From assembly GCA_963682085.1 (NCBI GenBank), contig OY821614.1, forward strand, positions 992,001 through 1,056,000: a stretch of 64,000 bases of DNA, given 5' to 3'. The DNA is from Thiodubiliella sp900128405. Lineage in GTDB: Bacteria > Pseudomonadota > Gammaproteobacteria > PS1 > Pseudothioglobaceae. Shown piece after piece: positions 1-8,299 of the stretch. A program made the position numbers and the translations under genes. Each line of letters begins with the position of its first letter. Within the stretch, counting starts at the first letter, position 1. The notes below the pieces were generated by a model, which did no database searches, was not told the DNA's origin, and saw only the letters and a program-made list of their open reading frames with translations.

Positions 1-860
1 TTTTTAAAAGAATTTTCCCTTGACTTGTTGTTAACATTACAAGATTTCAAGGTAATCTCTTTCACATTGCCATTTTTATCTTGCAAAAGAAAAACCACGC
101 AACCCCAATCGTCTTCTGCACCTGAATAACGCCAATTTTCCTTCACTCTTGCGGCAATTTGAGTGATGTATTGTGCTTTGAGTTCCTCTAAAATACTTCT
201 CCGTGCCTTTTGCCTTCTTTGGTCTTCTGCAAATTGTGCTTTTTTAGTTAAATCACGCTCTTTTTTTTCTGATTCAAACTTTTTGATTTCGGATAGGCGT
301 TTTTTTATAACTTCCTGCCTTTTCTTTTCCGCCAGTTTGGCTTTTTTTGTAGCCAATTTTGCTTTCTTTTGAGCTTTTTTCCGTTTGGCTTCGGCAATGG
401 CTTTGGCTTTTTTCTCTTGCTTGACTTTAGCCTTAAGTTTCTTTAAGCGTTGTTGCTCCTTGTAGCGTTCTTTTTCAATACGCTTTTCAGCTGTTTTTAA
501 TCGCTTGATGCGTTCTTTTTTCTGTTTAACTTCTTTGGTTTTTATTCTTCTTGCCTTGTCCAAAGCAGACTGAGAAATAATATATTGCTTGAGTTCTATT
601 TTTTTCTTTTTGGTGTTTGCACTTGATGCTGCACTTTGTTCTTGCTCTTGTTCTTGCAACACTTGTTCTAGCACTTGTGGCTTTTTAATCTTAACAGATA
701 TCACTGTATTGATTTTTTTTATTGGCTTTTTTTCTGGTGCTGCTTGGTCCCACAATAAAGCAACCAATAACAATAAATGAATAGCCACTGAAACGCCAAA
801 AGCAACAGGATGTGCTTTGGCTATTTTGGGCGTTTTATCTTTTAACCAATATAAATTCAT
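1..860 (-). CDS. tolA: TolA, cell-envelope spanning protein (3' end outside window)
   Basis: TolA links the inner-membrane TolQR motor to the periplasm and outer membrane, helping constrict the outer membrane during division. The reading frame is open from the ATG at 860 to the window edge (286 codons). It shows a short cytoplasmic start (MNLYWLKDKTPK), one membrane helix at about residues 18-38 (VAFGVSVAIHLLLLVALLW), a long Lys/Ala/Glu/Arg-rich helical domain at about 85-225, and the start of a globular C-terminal domain (QIAARVKENWRY, then GNVKEITLKSC). The start overlaps the tolR stop as ATGA, as expected in tolQRA. Position after tolQ and tolR confirms the identity, since the helical domain alone is low complexity. 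The C-terminus, and any tolB or pal gene beyond it, lies outside the window. Confidence 0.9.
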   Translation of the reverse strand, partial: MNLYWLKDKTPKIAKAHPVAFGVSVAIHLLLLVALLWDQAAPEKKPIKKINTVISVKIKKPQVLEQVLQEQEQEQSAASSANTKKKKIELKQYIISQSALDKARRIKTKEVKQKKERIKRLKTAEKRIEKERYKEQQRLKKLKAKVKQEKKAKAIAEAKRKKAQKKAKLATKKAKLAEKKRQEVIKKRLSEIKKFESEKKERDLTKKAQFAEDQRRQKARRSILEELKAQYITQIAARVKENWRYSGAEDDWGCVVFLLQDKNGNVKEITLKSCNVNNKSRENSFK

Positions 861-1279
861 TTGCCAATCATTCCTACGCTTTCAATATCTGTATTTTTTT
901 GAATAAATTTTAACAACTCAACATACTTCTCAAGTTTAACGCCCTTATCTGGTCTAATTAAGACCTTTAATTTTAAGTTCGGGTTTAATTCCATCTCCAC
1001 CCTAATTTCTGCAACAACTTGCTCTGGGGTGGCAGGCGTTTTTGATGCACCAATATATAACACCCCATATTTGTCCATTGAAATCACCACCGGTGCAATG
1101 TCGGTTAATTCTACAATATCCACATCATCCATCAAAGCCAAATCAATCTCAATCCCCTGCTCAATAATTGGCGTGGTCATCATAAAAATCACCAGCAGCA
1201 CCAACATCACATCAATATACGGCACAATATTGATATTGGCATCAATATTGGCACGGCTGCGTTTAGGCAGAGTAATCAT
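857..1279 (-). CDS. tolR: TolR, ExbD/TolR-family motor subunit
   Basis: Inner-membrane subunit that works with TolQ to convert proton-motive force into movement of TolA. The 140-residue protein has a short N-terminal tail, one membrane helix at about residues 20-38 containing the conserved aspartate of this family (NIVPYIDVMLVLLVIFMM), and a periplasmic domain ending in the typical region KYVELLKFIQ. Length is normal for ExbD/TolR. Its start overlaps the tolQ stop and its stop overlaps the tolA start by 4 bases, so the three are translationally coupled. ExbD of a TonB system is the alternative, but the downstream TolA-type gene and upstream ruvB favour TolR. Confidence 0.93.
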   Translation of the reverse strand: MITLPKRSRANIDANINIVPYIDVMLVLLVIFMMTTPIIEQGIEIDLALMDDVDIVELTDIAPVVISMDKYGVLYIGASKTPATPEQVVAEIRVEMELNPNLKLKVLIRPDKGVKLEKYVELLKFIQKNTDIESVGMIGK

Positions 1280-1923
1280 TTTTGCCTTTGAAATATAACA
1301 AACATTTTTTCAGTAAAAGCACTGTATTGATTGTCAATTTCCCCTACTTGAGATATGAGGCGATTGTAGGCAATGGTCGCTGGAATAGCGGCAAACAAAC
1401 CAAAAGCAGTGGCAATCAACGCTTCAGCAATACCCGGTGCAACTACGGCAATACTCGCCTGCTTAACAGATGCCAAACCAATAAAAGAATGCATAATGCC
1501 CCAGACTGTGCCAAATAAACCAATATAAGGACTAGAAGAGGCAATCATTGCTAACACACTTAATCCCCCATCCAAACGATCAACTTCATCGTTCGCTGTG
1601 GTATTCATAAGGCGGTAAGCACGCTCGGAATTTGCCTGATTCTTGTTTGTCGTTGAGCGGGTAAATTCTCCATAACCTGCGGTAAAAATATCAACCATTG
1701 CACCTGCGTATGGCAATTGAGTCTTTAACTCGTCTGGCGTTTTATCGATTGAAAAATGTTTAAGAAAATTTTTAATATCACTTTTGGTTTCTATTAAAAC
1801 TTTCTTTTTTGATAAAATAATCGTCCAAGAGTAAATACTCATGGCCGCTAAAACCCCCATCACCGACTGCACTACTAAGTCAGCCTCAACGATTAAACTC
1901 AAAATACTAATACTATCGTCCAT
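1276..1923 (-). CDS. tolQ: TolQ, MotA/TolQ/ExbB proton channel subunit
   Basis: Inner-membrane proton-channel subunit of the Tol-Pal system. The 215-residue product has a first membrane helix at about residues 14-34, a cytoplasmic loop, and two closely spaced helices at about 123-145 and 160-185. These carry the family signature GLFGTVWGIMHSF and the segment APGIAEALIATAFGLFAAIPA. It is the first gene of tolQRA here, 38 bp after the end of ruvB on the same strand. No ybgC gene lies between ruvB and tolQ, unlike in many gammaproteobacteria. Confidence 0.95.
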   Translation of the reverse strand: MDDSISILSLIVEADLVVQSVMGVLAAMSIYSWTIILSKKKVLIETKSDIKNFLKHFSIDKTPDELKTQLPYAGAMVDIFTAGYGEFTRSTTNKNQANSERAYRLMNTTANDEVDRLDGGLSVLAMIASSSPYIGLFGTVWGIMHSFIGLASVKQASIAVVAPGIAEALIATAFGLFAAIPATIAYNRLISQVGEIDNQYSAFTEKMFVIFQRQK

Positions 1924-1961
1924 TATCTTTCTCCAAAAAAATGATTATTTTACCTTTCTAC

Positions 1962-2993
1962 TCATTGCCCATTAAACAAATCTGCCACTGAATCAGGACT
2001 CTTTAAACCTAAATGTGCATACGCCAAATGAGTTGCACTTCGCCCCCGTGGTGTCCGCATAATAAAGCCCTGCTGAATCAAATATGGCTCAACCATATCC
2101 TCTAAAGTGCCTCGTTCTTCCCCAATTGCCGTTGACAGTGTGTCTAGCCCCACTGGCCCGCCGCCAAATTTCTGTGTAATCATTGATAAATATTCTCGGT
2201 CTAATTGCTCCAAACCTAATTCATCTACTTTTAGTTCACTCAATGCTTGTCGTGCAATCTGCTGATGGACAAACCCATCGGTCTTAACATCTGCAAAATC
2301 ACGCACTCGACGCAATAAACGATTGGCAATTCTAGGTGTGCCACGAGAGCGTTTAGCAATTTCCAATGCACCATTATCCTCAATTTCAATACCCAAAATA
2401 CCAGCAGAACGCTTAACAATTGTCTGCAAATCCCGCACTTCATAAAACTGTAATCGTTGCACAATGCCAAATCTATCTCGCAGTGGCGAAGTTAGCATAC
2501 CCGCCCTCGTTGTTGCGCCAATCATGGTAAATGGCGGCAAATCTAATTGCACTGAATGTGCTGCCACGCCTTCCCCCACCATAATATCCAACTTAAAATC
2601 CTCCAAAGCAGGATACAAAATCTCCTCCACCACAGGGTTTAAACGATGAATCTCATCAATAAACAACACATCATAAGGCTCAAGTTTGGTCAACATCGCT
2701 GCCAAATCTCCTGAACGCTCCAATACAGGTCCAGAACTTTGCTTCAGCCCTGCACCCATTTGATTGGAAATCACATTTGCCAATGTCGTCTTGCCTAAAC
2801 CGGGTGGCCCATAAATCAAGCAATGATCTAGTGCATCACCTCGTTTCTTAGCTGCTTCAATAAACAACGCCATTTGAGATTTAACATCTCTCTGCCCAAT
2901 ATACTCAGACAATAACTTAGGGCGAACTGAAGTCATAATAACTTCTTCGTTTTCTTGAATTTGTCCGCTGACTAAGGAATCTTCTTCTATCAT
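1962..2993 (-). CDS. ruvB: RuvB, Holliday junction branch-migration helicase
   Basis: ATP-driven ring motor that with RuvA moves Holliday junctions during recombination and fork repair. The protein has 343 residues, the usual length. Visible motifs are Walker A (YGPPGLGKTTLANVI, about residue 61), Walker B (LFIDEIHRL, about 110), the sensor region GATTRAGMLTSPLRDRFG (about 160-177), and the C-terminal winged-helix part with GGPVGLDTLSTAIGE and RGRSATHLAY. It is 7 bp from lolB, on the same strand. ruvA and ruvC are not adjacent. Confidence 0.97.
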   Translation of the reverse strand: MIEEDSLVSGQIQENEEVIMTSVRPKLLSEYIGQRDVKSQMALFIEAAKKRGDALDHCLIYGPPGLGKTTLANVISNQMGAGLKQSSGPVLERSGDLAAMLTKLEPYDVLFIDEIHRLNPVVEEILYPALEDFKLDIMVGEGVAAHSVQLDLPPFTMIGATTRAGMLTSPLRDRFGIVQRLQFYEVRDLQTIVKRSAGILGIEIEDNGALEIAKRSRGTPRIANRLLRRVRDFADVKTDGFVHQQIARQALSELKVDELGLEQLDREYLSMITQKFGGGPVGLDTLSTAIGEERGTLEDMVEPYLIQQGFIMRTPRGRSATHLAYAHLGLKSPDSVADLFNGQ

Positions 2994-3000
2994 AATTGTC

Positions 3001-3513
3001 TCATTTTAACCGATTAACTTCTTGTAGCAGAAGTTTGATTTTAAGGTGTTTATTTGAGTGATTTAAACGAATAATTTTTGGGTAGGCAACGCCATTAAAT
3101 ACCCGGCGTTTATTGGTGCTAATTTGCCAGTCTTCTATATTGTTATTGTTGTGTTTAAAAACGATATTTGCCAAAGCGTTTACTGGGAAATACCAGCCTA
3201 ATTCAAGCGTCATCCATTCCTTTAGAGTTTGGTAAGTGAGTTCGTTGTTAACCAACAAGCCTTGTGTGGTTTGTTTTACCGTTGTTTGTCCAAACCCAAG
3301 TGCACCTGTTAAAGTTAATTGATTGTAACCATTTTGCTGATTAAGTTGAAAATTTGCTGTTTCAGTTTCCCCTTTATTTGTGGCACTAATACGCCCTATT
3401 ATCGTCCATACATTTGGTATGCTATTTGAATAAACAGCTTGTTCTGATTGTTTTGATATCGTCAAACACCCTGATAGAAGTGAAATAAGCAATAATAATA
3501 CAGATATTTTCAT
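3001..3513 (-). CDS. lolB: LolB, outer-membrane lipoprotein receptor
   Basis: LolB accepts lipoproteins from LolA and inserts them into the outer membrane. I choose the ATG at 3513 (MKISVLLLLISLLSGC), which gives a clean lipoprotein signal with lipobox LLSGC; a longer frame from 3534 would only add residues before the signal. The mature part has the LolB-type features NVWTIIGRISATNKGETETANFQ, LTLTGALGFGQTTVKQ and the C-terminal PKIIRLNHSNKHLKIKLLL. It is small (170 residues) but within range. It is divergent from hemA, a common gammaproteobacterial pairing. Confidence 0.85.
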   Translation of the reverse strand: MKISVLLLLISLLSGCLTISKQSEQAVYSNSIPNVWTIIGRISATNKGETETANFQLNQQNGYNQLTLTGALGFGQTTVKQTTQGLLVNNELTYQTLKEWMTLELGWYFPVNALANIVFKHNNNNIEDWQISTNKRRVFNGVAYPKIIRLNHSNKHLKIKLLLQEVNRLK

Positions 3514-3549
3514 AGCGGTGTATTGTAATGGCAAACAAGTCCCTTAGGG

Positions 3550-3555
3550 TATAAT
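3550..3555 (+). promoter_or_regulatory. Candidate -10 box upstream of hemA
   Basis: TATAAT sits 29 bp before the hemA start in the lolB-hemA divergent gap. No good -35 box is at the standard distance: TTGTAA at 3523-3528 leaves a 21-bp spacer, so the call rests mainly on the -10 match and position. Confidence 0.35.
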
Positions 3556-3584
3556 CAAGCGTTTAATTTTTTTACTCATTTCCA

Positions 3585-4838
3585 ATGTCGTGTATTGCAA
3601 TTTTAAGTGTTAATCATCAACTTGCACCCGTTTCCGTGCGTGAAAAAGTTGCGTTTTCGCCAAATGAATTGTCCACTGCGTTGAAACAACTTAACAAAGT
3701 TAAGGGCATTGAAGCGTGTGCCATTCTCTCTACCTGTAATCGTTCTGAAATTTATGCCATTGTTGATAACGACAATGCCAAAGAAATATTGAGCGATTAT
3801 CTTGCTAAGATTCATAATATCAATAGAATGGAAATCAGTCCTTATTTGGTTTATTTTGAAGGGGATGATGCACTACAGCACATTTGCCATGTGGCAACAG
3901 GATTAGACTCTCTGGTGTTAGGCGAGCCACAAATTTTAGGGCAACTTAAAGATGCTTATCACACCGCTAAAGAGGCAGATACGCTGAATAAATTATTAGA
4001 AAAACTTTTTCAACATGCTTTTTCAACTGCTAAGAAAGTAAGAACCGATACAGAAATCGGCTCATCAGCAGTATCAGTGGCTTATTGTGCAATCAAACTC
4101 AGCGAGAAAATTTTTGCCGATTTGTCTGAACAGACGGTAATGCTCATTGGGGCAGGCGAGATGATTGAGTTATGTGCTCAGCATCTGCATCAAAAAAGCG
4201 TTAAAAAAATGATTGTTGCTAATCGTACCGTTGAGAATGCCAAGAAAATTGCCAATTTATATCAGGCAAAATCCATTAGTTTAAAGCAGTTTTCTTCTGT
4301 GATACATGAAGCCGATATTATCATCTCCTCCACTGCTGCGAGTGTGCCAATCATCGGCAAAGGACTGATTGAAAGTGCACTCAAACTGCGTAAACGCAAG
4401 CCAATATTTATGCTTGATATCGCTATTCCTAGAGACATTGAGCCAGAAGTTGCACAACTTGACGATGTGTTTTTATACACCATTGATGATTTGCAACAGG
4501 TAATAGATAACAACATTAACAACAGGCAAAAAGAGAAAACATTGGCTGAGGAAATTGTCGTTATTCAAAACAAAAAATTTAAAGATTGGTTGAAAAAATT
4601 GCCTAACGAGCAAGTGGTTCAAATTTATCGTGAAAATGCTTATAAAATGAAAGGCGTGGCTATTGAATCGGCACTCAAACAACTTAAAAAAGGCAATGAT
4701 GCGGCAACCGTTATTCGCCAATTGGCTGACCAACTGACCAACAAATTACTGCACGCTCCCTTTAATAACATCAAACAAACAAATGTGCAACAACTAAACC
4801 AATGCCAAAACTGTGTCCCTAAAAATAAAAAATTATGA
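3585..4838 (+). CDS. hemA: HemA, glutamyl-tRNA reductase
   Basis: Reduces glutamyl-tRNA(Glu) to glutamate-1-semialdehyde with NADPH, the first committed step of C5-pathway haem synthesis. The 417-residue product has the N-terminal catalytic domain with nucleophilic Cys51 in ILSTCNRSEIY, the motif GLDSLVLGEPQILGQ, the NADPH-binding domain (MLIGAGEMIELCAQHL) and the C-terminal dimerisation helices. The start gives the expected N-terminus with SVNHQLAPVSVREK. Its stop overlaps the prfA start as ATGA, the classic hemA-prfA operon. Confidence 0.97.
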   Translation: MSCIAILSVNHQLAPVSVREKVAFSPNELSTALKQLNKVKGIEACAILSTCNRSEIYAIVDNDNAKEILSDYLAKIHNINRMEISPYLVYFEGDDALQHICHVATGLDSLVLGEPQILGQLKDAYHTAKEADTLNKLLEKLFQHAFSTAKKVRTDTEIGSSAVSVAYCAIKLSEKIFADLSEQTVMLIGAGEMIELCAQHLHQKSVKKMIVANRTVENAKKIANLYQAKSISLKQFSSVIHEADIIISSTAASVPIIGKGLIESALKLRKRKPIFMLDIAIPRDIEPEVAQLDDVFLYTIDDLQQVIDNNINNRQKEKTLAEEIVVIQNKKFKDWLKKLPNEQVVQIYRENAYKMKGVAIESALKQLKKGNDAATVIRQLADQLTNKLLHAPFNNIKQTNVQQLNQCQNCVPKNKKL

Positions 4839-5926
4839 ATGCTTCTATTAATGCCAAACTCGAACAACTTTCTATGCGACTTGAAGAAATAGGGGTGATG
4901 CTGAGTAACCCCGAAGTCTGTGCAAATCAAAATAAATTTCGTGAATTGTCCATTGAACACGCACAACTTACCCCCATTAACGAACAATTTGAGCAATATT
5001 TAAGCACACAGGCAGACATTGAAGTGGCTCAAATTATGTTACTTGAGGATGACAACGAAATACGCACCATGGCAAAAGAAGAAATTGCCGAAGGCAAGGA
5101 AACTTTGGAGCAACTTGACTTAGAACTAAAAAAATCACTACTGCCAAAAGACCCAAATGACTCACGCAACATTATTATTGAAGTCCGTGCAGGCACAGGG
5201 GGCGATGAAGCGTCTATTTTTTCAGGCGATTTGTTTAAAATGTATTCTCGTTATGTTGAAAAGCAAAAATGGCAAATAGAAATTATGAGTTCCAACGCTG
5301 GCGAACACGGTGGCTTTAAAGAAGTCATTGCTCGCATCAGTGGCACAGATGTCTATTCAAAACTCAAATTTGAATCTGGTGCACACCGTGTCCAGCGCGT
5401 GCCAGAAACCGAATCACAAGGCCGTGTCCACACTTCCGCTTGCACCGTAGCAATTATGCCAGAAGTTGAAAATATCGAAGAAGTTAACATCAATATGAGC
5501 GATGTGCGTGTTGATACTTTCCGTGCCAGTGGTGCAGGCGGTCAGCATGTTAACAAAACCGATTCTGCCGTTCGTGTTACCCACATCCCAACAGGCACTG
5601 TGGTTGAATGCCAAGACGGTCGCTCACAGCATAAGAATAAAGCACAAGCCATGTCAGTATTAGCCTCACGAATCTTAGACGCACAACAACAACAACAACA
5701 AAAAGAACAAGCTTCAACCCGTAAAGAACTCGTTGGCAGCGGTGATCGCTCACAACGCATTCGCACCTACAACTACCCACAAGGTCGTATTACCGACCAT
5801 CGCATTAATTTAACACTATACAAACTTGCTGAGATTATGGAAGGAGATTTAGAATCCATTATTGAGCCATTAATTGTTGAACAACAAACCAATCAACTCA
5901 GTGAATTAAATGACGATTTAAGTTAA
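4835..5926 (+). CDS. prfA: PrfA, peptide chain release factor 1
   Basis: Recognises UAA and UAG stop codons and triggers peptide release on the ribosome. The protein has 363 residues with the codon-recognition PxT motif as PET within RVPETESQGR, and the catalytic GGQ motif in SGAGGQHVNKTDSAVR. A glutamine run (QQQQQQ) lies near the C-terminal third, after KAQAMSVLASRILDA. It overlaps hemA at the start, and its 3' end overlaps the convergent znuB-type gene by 9 bp. prmC is not adjacent. Confidence 0.97.
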   Translation: MNASINAKLEQLSMRLEEIGVMLSNPEVCANQNKFRELSIEHAQLTPINEQFEQYLSTQADIEVAQIMLLEDDNEIRTMAKEEIAEGKETLEQLDLELKKSLLPKDPNDSRNIIIEVRAGTGGDEASIFSGDLFKMYSRYVEKQKWQIEIMSSNAGEHGGFKEVIARISGTDVYSKLKFESGAHRVQRVPETESQGRVHTSACTVAIMPEVENIEEVNINMSDVRVDTFRASGAGGQHVNKTDSAVRVTHIPTGTVVECQDGRSQHKNKAQAMSVLASRILDAQQQQQQKEQASTRKELVGSGDRSQRIRTYNYPQGRITDHRINLTLYKLAEIMEGDLESIIEPLIVEQQTNQLSELNDDLS

Positions 5927-6709
5927 CCGCTTGCTTGGAAATAACTGAGAGGCAATAAACAAAGCACCAAGTGAAATGACAATCGTCGGCCCCGTTGCGA
6001 TATCATAGTGCATTGAGCCACTCAACCCAACCACCACAGCAATGACTGAAGTAATCACAGAAAACAATACCATTTGTGCTGGACTGTGTGAAAAAACCCT
6101 AGCAATTGCTGGTGGAATAATGAGTAGCGAAGTAATAAGCAACACCCCTACAATTTGCACCGATACCGATACCGTTAGTGCAATCATCAGCATAAATAAC
6201 AGTTGATACTTTAATTTATTAAGTCCACTTGCCACACCTAAATCTTCATTTAAGGTTAGTAGCAATAAACGCTGCCAAAAGACAATAAGTAGTGTGCCTA
6301 CCAAAGCAAGAACGGCATAAATCCAAACAACATCTTGACTGGTAATAGACAAAATATCACCAAATAACAAGGAAAGATAATCAGTATTTGCATTGCCCAC
6401 CAATGCCAAAATCACCACACCGAGCGACAAAGAAATGTGTGAAAAAATGCCAAGAATGGCATCATTAGATAAAAAATTTCTTTGCTGCAAAACAACAATC
6501 AATATTGCAAATATACCACCGACAATAATCAATCCAAAATGCAAACCCAAGCCACTTACCAATCCCAAAGACACTCCCAATAAAGCCGAGTGTGAAATAG
6601 ATTCTGAAAAATAACTCATCCGCTTCCAAATGACAAAACATCCTAACGAACCTGCAATAATTGAAATACCAACGGCTGCTAAAATCGCCCTAAAAATAAA
6701 ATCTTCCAC
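5918..6709 (-). CDS. znuB: ZnuB-type zinc/manganese ABC transporter permease
   Basis: Integral membrane permease of an ABC-3 family metal importer. The 263 residues contain seven or more hydrophobic segments, beginning with FRAILAAVGISIIAGSLGCFVIWKRMSYFSESISHSALLG, where the SESISHSALLG segment is characteristic of the family. The typical segment GVLLITSLLIIPPAIAR lies in the C-terminal half. It ends 9 bp inside prfA (convergent) and starts 4 bp after the fur stop, so it is probably co-transcribed with fur. The ATPase and binding-protein genes are not in this window. Zinc rather than manganese is inferred from overall similarity to ZnuB. Confidence 0.85.
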   Translation of the reverse strand: MEDFIFRAILAAVGISIIAGSLGCFVIWKRMSYFSESISHSALLGVSLGLVSGLGLHFGLIIVGGIFAILIVVLQQRNFLSNDAILGIFSHISLSLGVVILALVGNANTDYLSLLFGDILSITSQDVVWIYAVLALVGTLLIVFWQRLLLLTLNEDLGVASGLNKLKYQLLFMLMIALTVSVSVQIVGVLLITSLLIIPPAIARVFSHSPAQMVLFSVITSVIAVVVGLSGSMHYDIATGPTIVISLGALFIASQLFPSKRLT

Positions 6710-6713
6710 TGAA

Positions 6714-7130
6714 TTACTTTGTCAATTGACAATCTTGACAAAGGCCATATAAATATAGGCAGTGGTCAGTGAGTTGATAGCCGTGTTTTTTTGCCACATC
6801 GTGCTGGTGTTGCTCAATAACCTCATCTGAAAACTCATCAATTTTTCCACATTTCACACACACTAAATGGTCGTGATGCTCTACATTAGACAATTCAAAA
6901 ACACTTTGACCGTTGTCAAAATTGAGTTTATTAACCATACCCGATTCTTCAAACTGCGTCAAAACACGATAAATAGTTGCCACCCCTACTTCTGCATTTT
7001 GCATAATCAATGCACGGTAAATATCCTCAGCACTCATATGATGATTTTCATTGGTCTCTAAAATCTCTAAAATTTTGAGTCTTGGTAAAGTAACTTTAAG
7101 TCCTGCACTTTTTAAATCTTGCGCGTCCAT
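6714..7130 (-). CDS. fur: Fur, ferric uptake regulator
   Basis: Iron-responsive repressor, 138 residues. The N-terminal winged helix reads AGLKVTLPRLKILEILE, the Fur consensus, followed by HHMSAEDIYRAL and GVATIYRVLTQFEESG. The metal-binding domain has HHDHLVCVKCGKIDEFSD and a second cysteine pair near the C-terminus (CLYLYGLCQDC). Zur is a possible alternative because the gene is upstream of a znuB-type gene on the same strand, but the N-terminus matches Fur closely. fur divergent from bamE is a well-known gammaproteobacterial arrangement. Confidence 0.9.
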   Translation of the reverse strand: MDAQDLKSAGLKVTLPRLKILEILETNENHHMSAEDIYRALIMQNAEVGVATIYRVLTQFEESGMVNKLNFDNGQSVFELSNVEHHDHLVCVKCGKIDEFSDEVIEQHQHDVAKKHGYQLTDHCLYLYGLCQDCQLTK

Positions 7131-7181
7131 TTTTATAGGTAAAATCAGTTGTTAAAATATTTTAACCATTTTAACCAATAA

Positions 7182-7847
7182 ATGAATAAATTCCTCCTAA
7201 TCGCATTTTTATCTTTATTTATAAATGCTTGCACTGTCCCAACCTACCTTTCTAATATCATTCCAACACCCTACAAAGCTGATGTCCAGCAAGGTTCCGT
7301 ATTAAATCGCTTTGATATTAATCAATTAAAAATAGGTATGTCAAAACACCAAGTGCGAGATATTATTGGTTACCCAAGTATTATTGACCCATTTCACAAC
7401 AATCAATGGGATTACATTAACCACTCTAGCCTTGGCTCAGGAGAAATTATTAATTATCGCTTGACCCTAACCTTTGAACAAGAAAAATTAATTAACATTA
7501 ACACCAATGGCATTGGCTCTTTACCTGCATTAAAATTTATAGAAAAAGTAGCAGAAAACAACCGCATTAATAATGAAAAAGCAGCAATAAAAGCCAAAAT
7601 AGCAGCCAAACGCCTTGCACAAGAAAAGATAAAGGCAGAAAAAGCCCAAGCATTAGCAATGAAACTTGCTCAAGAAAAAAAGGCGAAAGCAGCAAAAGAA
7701 AAAGCCGAAATAGCGGCAATAAAACTGGCTAAAGAAAAGGCTGAGCGTCTTGCACAAGAAAATGCATTAAAAGCAGCCAAAGATATTGCCCTTGCTAAGG
7801 AAAAAGCACTAAAAGAAAAACAAATTCAAGAAGTAAATAAACCTTGA
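7182..7847 (+). CDS. bamE: BamE (SmpA/OmlA) lipoprotein with a long TolA-like helical tail
   Basis: BamE is a small lipoprotein of the BAM machine that assembles outer-membrane proteins. The N-terminus is a lipoprotein signal (MNKFLLIAFLSLFINAC), followed by the SmpA/OmlA fold: VQQGSVLNRFDINQLKIGMSKHQVRDIIGYPSI, then QWDYINHS and a beta strand YRLTLTFEQEKLININ. The conserved domain ends at about residue 125. The remaining roughly 95 residues are an almost pure Lys/Ala/Glu helix (AEKAQALAMKLAQEKKAKAA and similar), which ordinary BamE (about 110 residues) lacks. Divergence from fur supports the identity. The tail could span the periplasm or bind peptidoglycan, but that is inference. Confidence 0.85.
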   Translation: MNKFLLIAFLSLFINACTVPTYLSNIIPTPYKADVQQGSVLNRFDINQLKIGMSKHQVRDIIGYPSIIDPFHNNQWDYINHSSLGSGEIINYRLTLTFEQEKLININTNGIGSLPALKFIEKVAENNRINNEKAAIKAKIAAKRLAQEKIKAEKAQALAMKLAQEKKAKAAKEKAEIAAIKLAKEKAERLAQENALKAAKDIALAKEKALKEKQIQEVNKP

Positions 7848-8299
7848 TATCAACGCTGGCACCAATTTTAATAATGCTTTAGCAAGGTCTTTACATAAAA
7901 TATAAATAATCATCAAAACCCATTTGGTATTTTTTTTAAAATTCAGTCTTATGTCTTGCACAAGGTTTAAAGAAGTTACTAAATTTAACAAAAACTGGTT
8001 TTTTAATCCTTTATTTATACAAAATATCAGAACCATTATTGGATAGAGTTAATATGATTTTATCTGTCCACCTTGCGCCCTAATAAAAGACCTACTTAGC
8101 CAAAAAAACAATGCCAAATTAATGTAAAAGAACATTAAAAGCCCATGATAAACTTACTCCAAATGAAATTGACAAACTGGTTAAATTAAATACAAAACAA
8201 AAACTATGTTAGATTCACATAAATAAAAAATACTCTCCTATTAGCAAAATAGTTGCTATAATAATTCCAAAAATTTTACTAAAATAAATCAAAGGAACC
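7848..8299 (+). other. Intergenic region with no convincing gene
   Basis: About 450 bp of very AT-rich sequence between bamE and the RCC1-repeat gene. I see no intact gene. A short open stretch on the plus strand near 8125-8211 reads TLKAHDKLTPNEIDKLVKLN before a TAG and could be a gene remnant, but I recognise no family. The 3' part holds the promoter-like sequence listed separately and the ribosome-binding site AAAGGAA just before the ATG at 8300. Confidence 0.4.
8254..8262 (+). promoter_or_regulatory. Extended -10 promoter candidate for the RCC1-repeat gene
   Basis: TGCTATAAT is a full TATAAT with the upstream TGn of an extended -10 element, 38 bp before the ATG at 8300. The region at the -35 distance is not a good match, which is tolerated with an extended -10. 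Confidence 0.5.

Noticed and set aside
1..860. Plus-strand frames at 163-372 and 589-780
   Set aside because: They are mirror images of the Lys/Ala-rich tolA coding region on the minus strand.
5680..5705. CAA repeat run in prfA as a slippage or phase-variation tract
   Set aside because: It is in frame, encodes a glutamine run in a surface region and would alter length only by whole codons.
8125..8211. Short open stretch TLKAHDKLTPNEIDKLVKLN
   Set aside because: Too short and without a start or ribosome-binding site; noted only in the intergenic entry.
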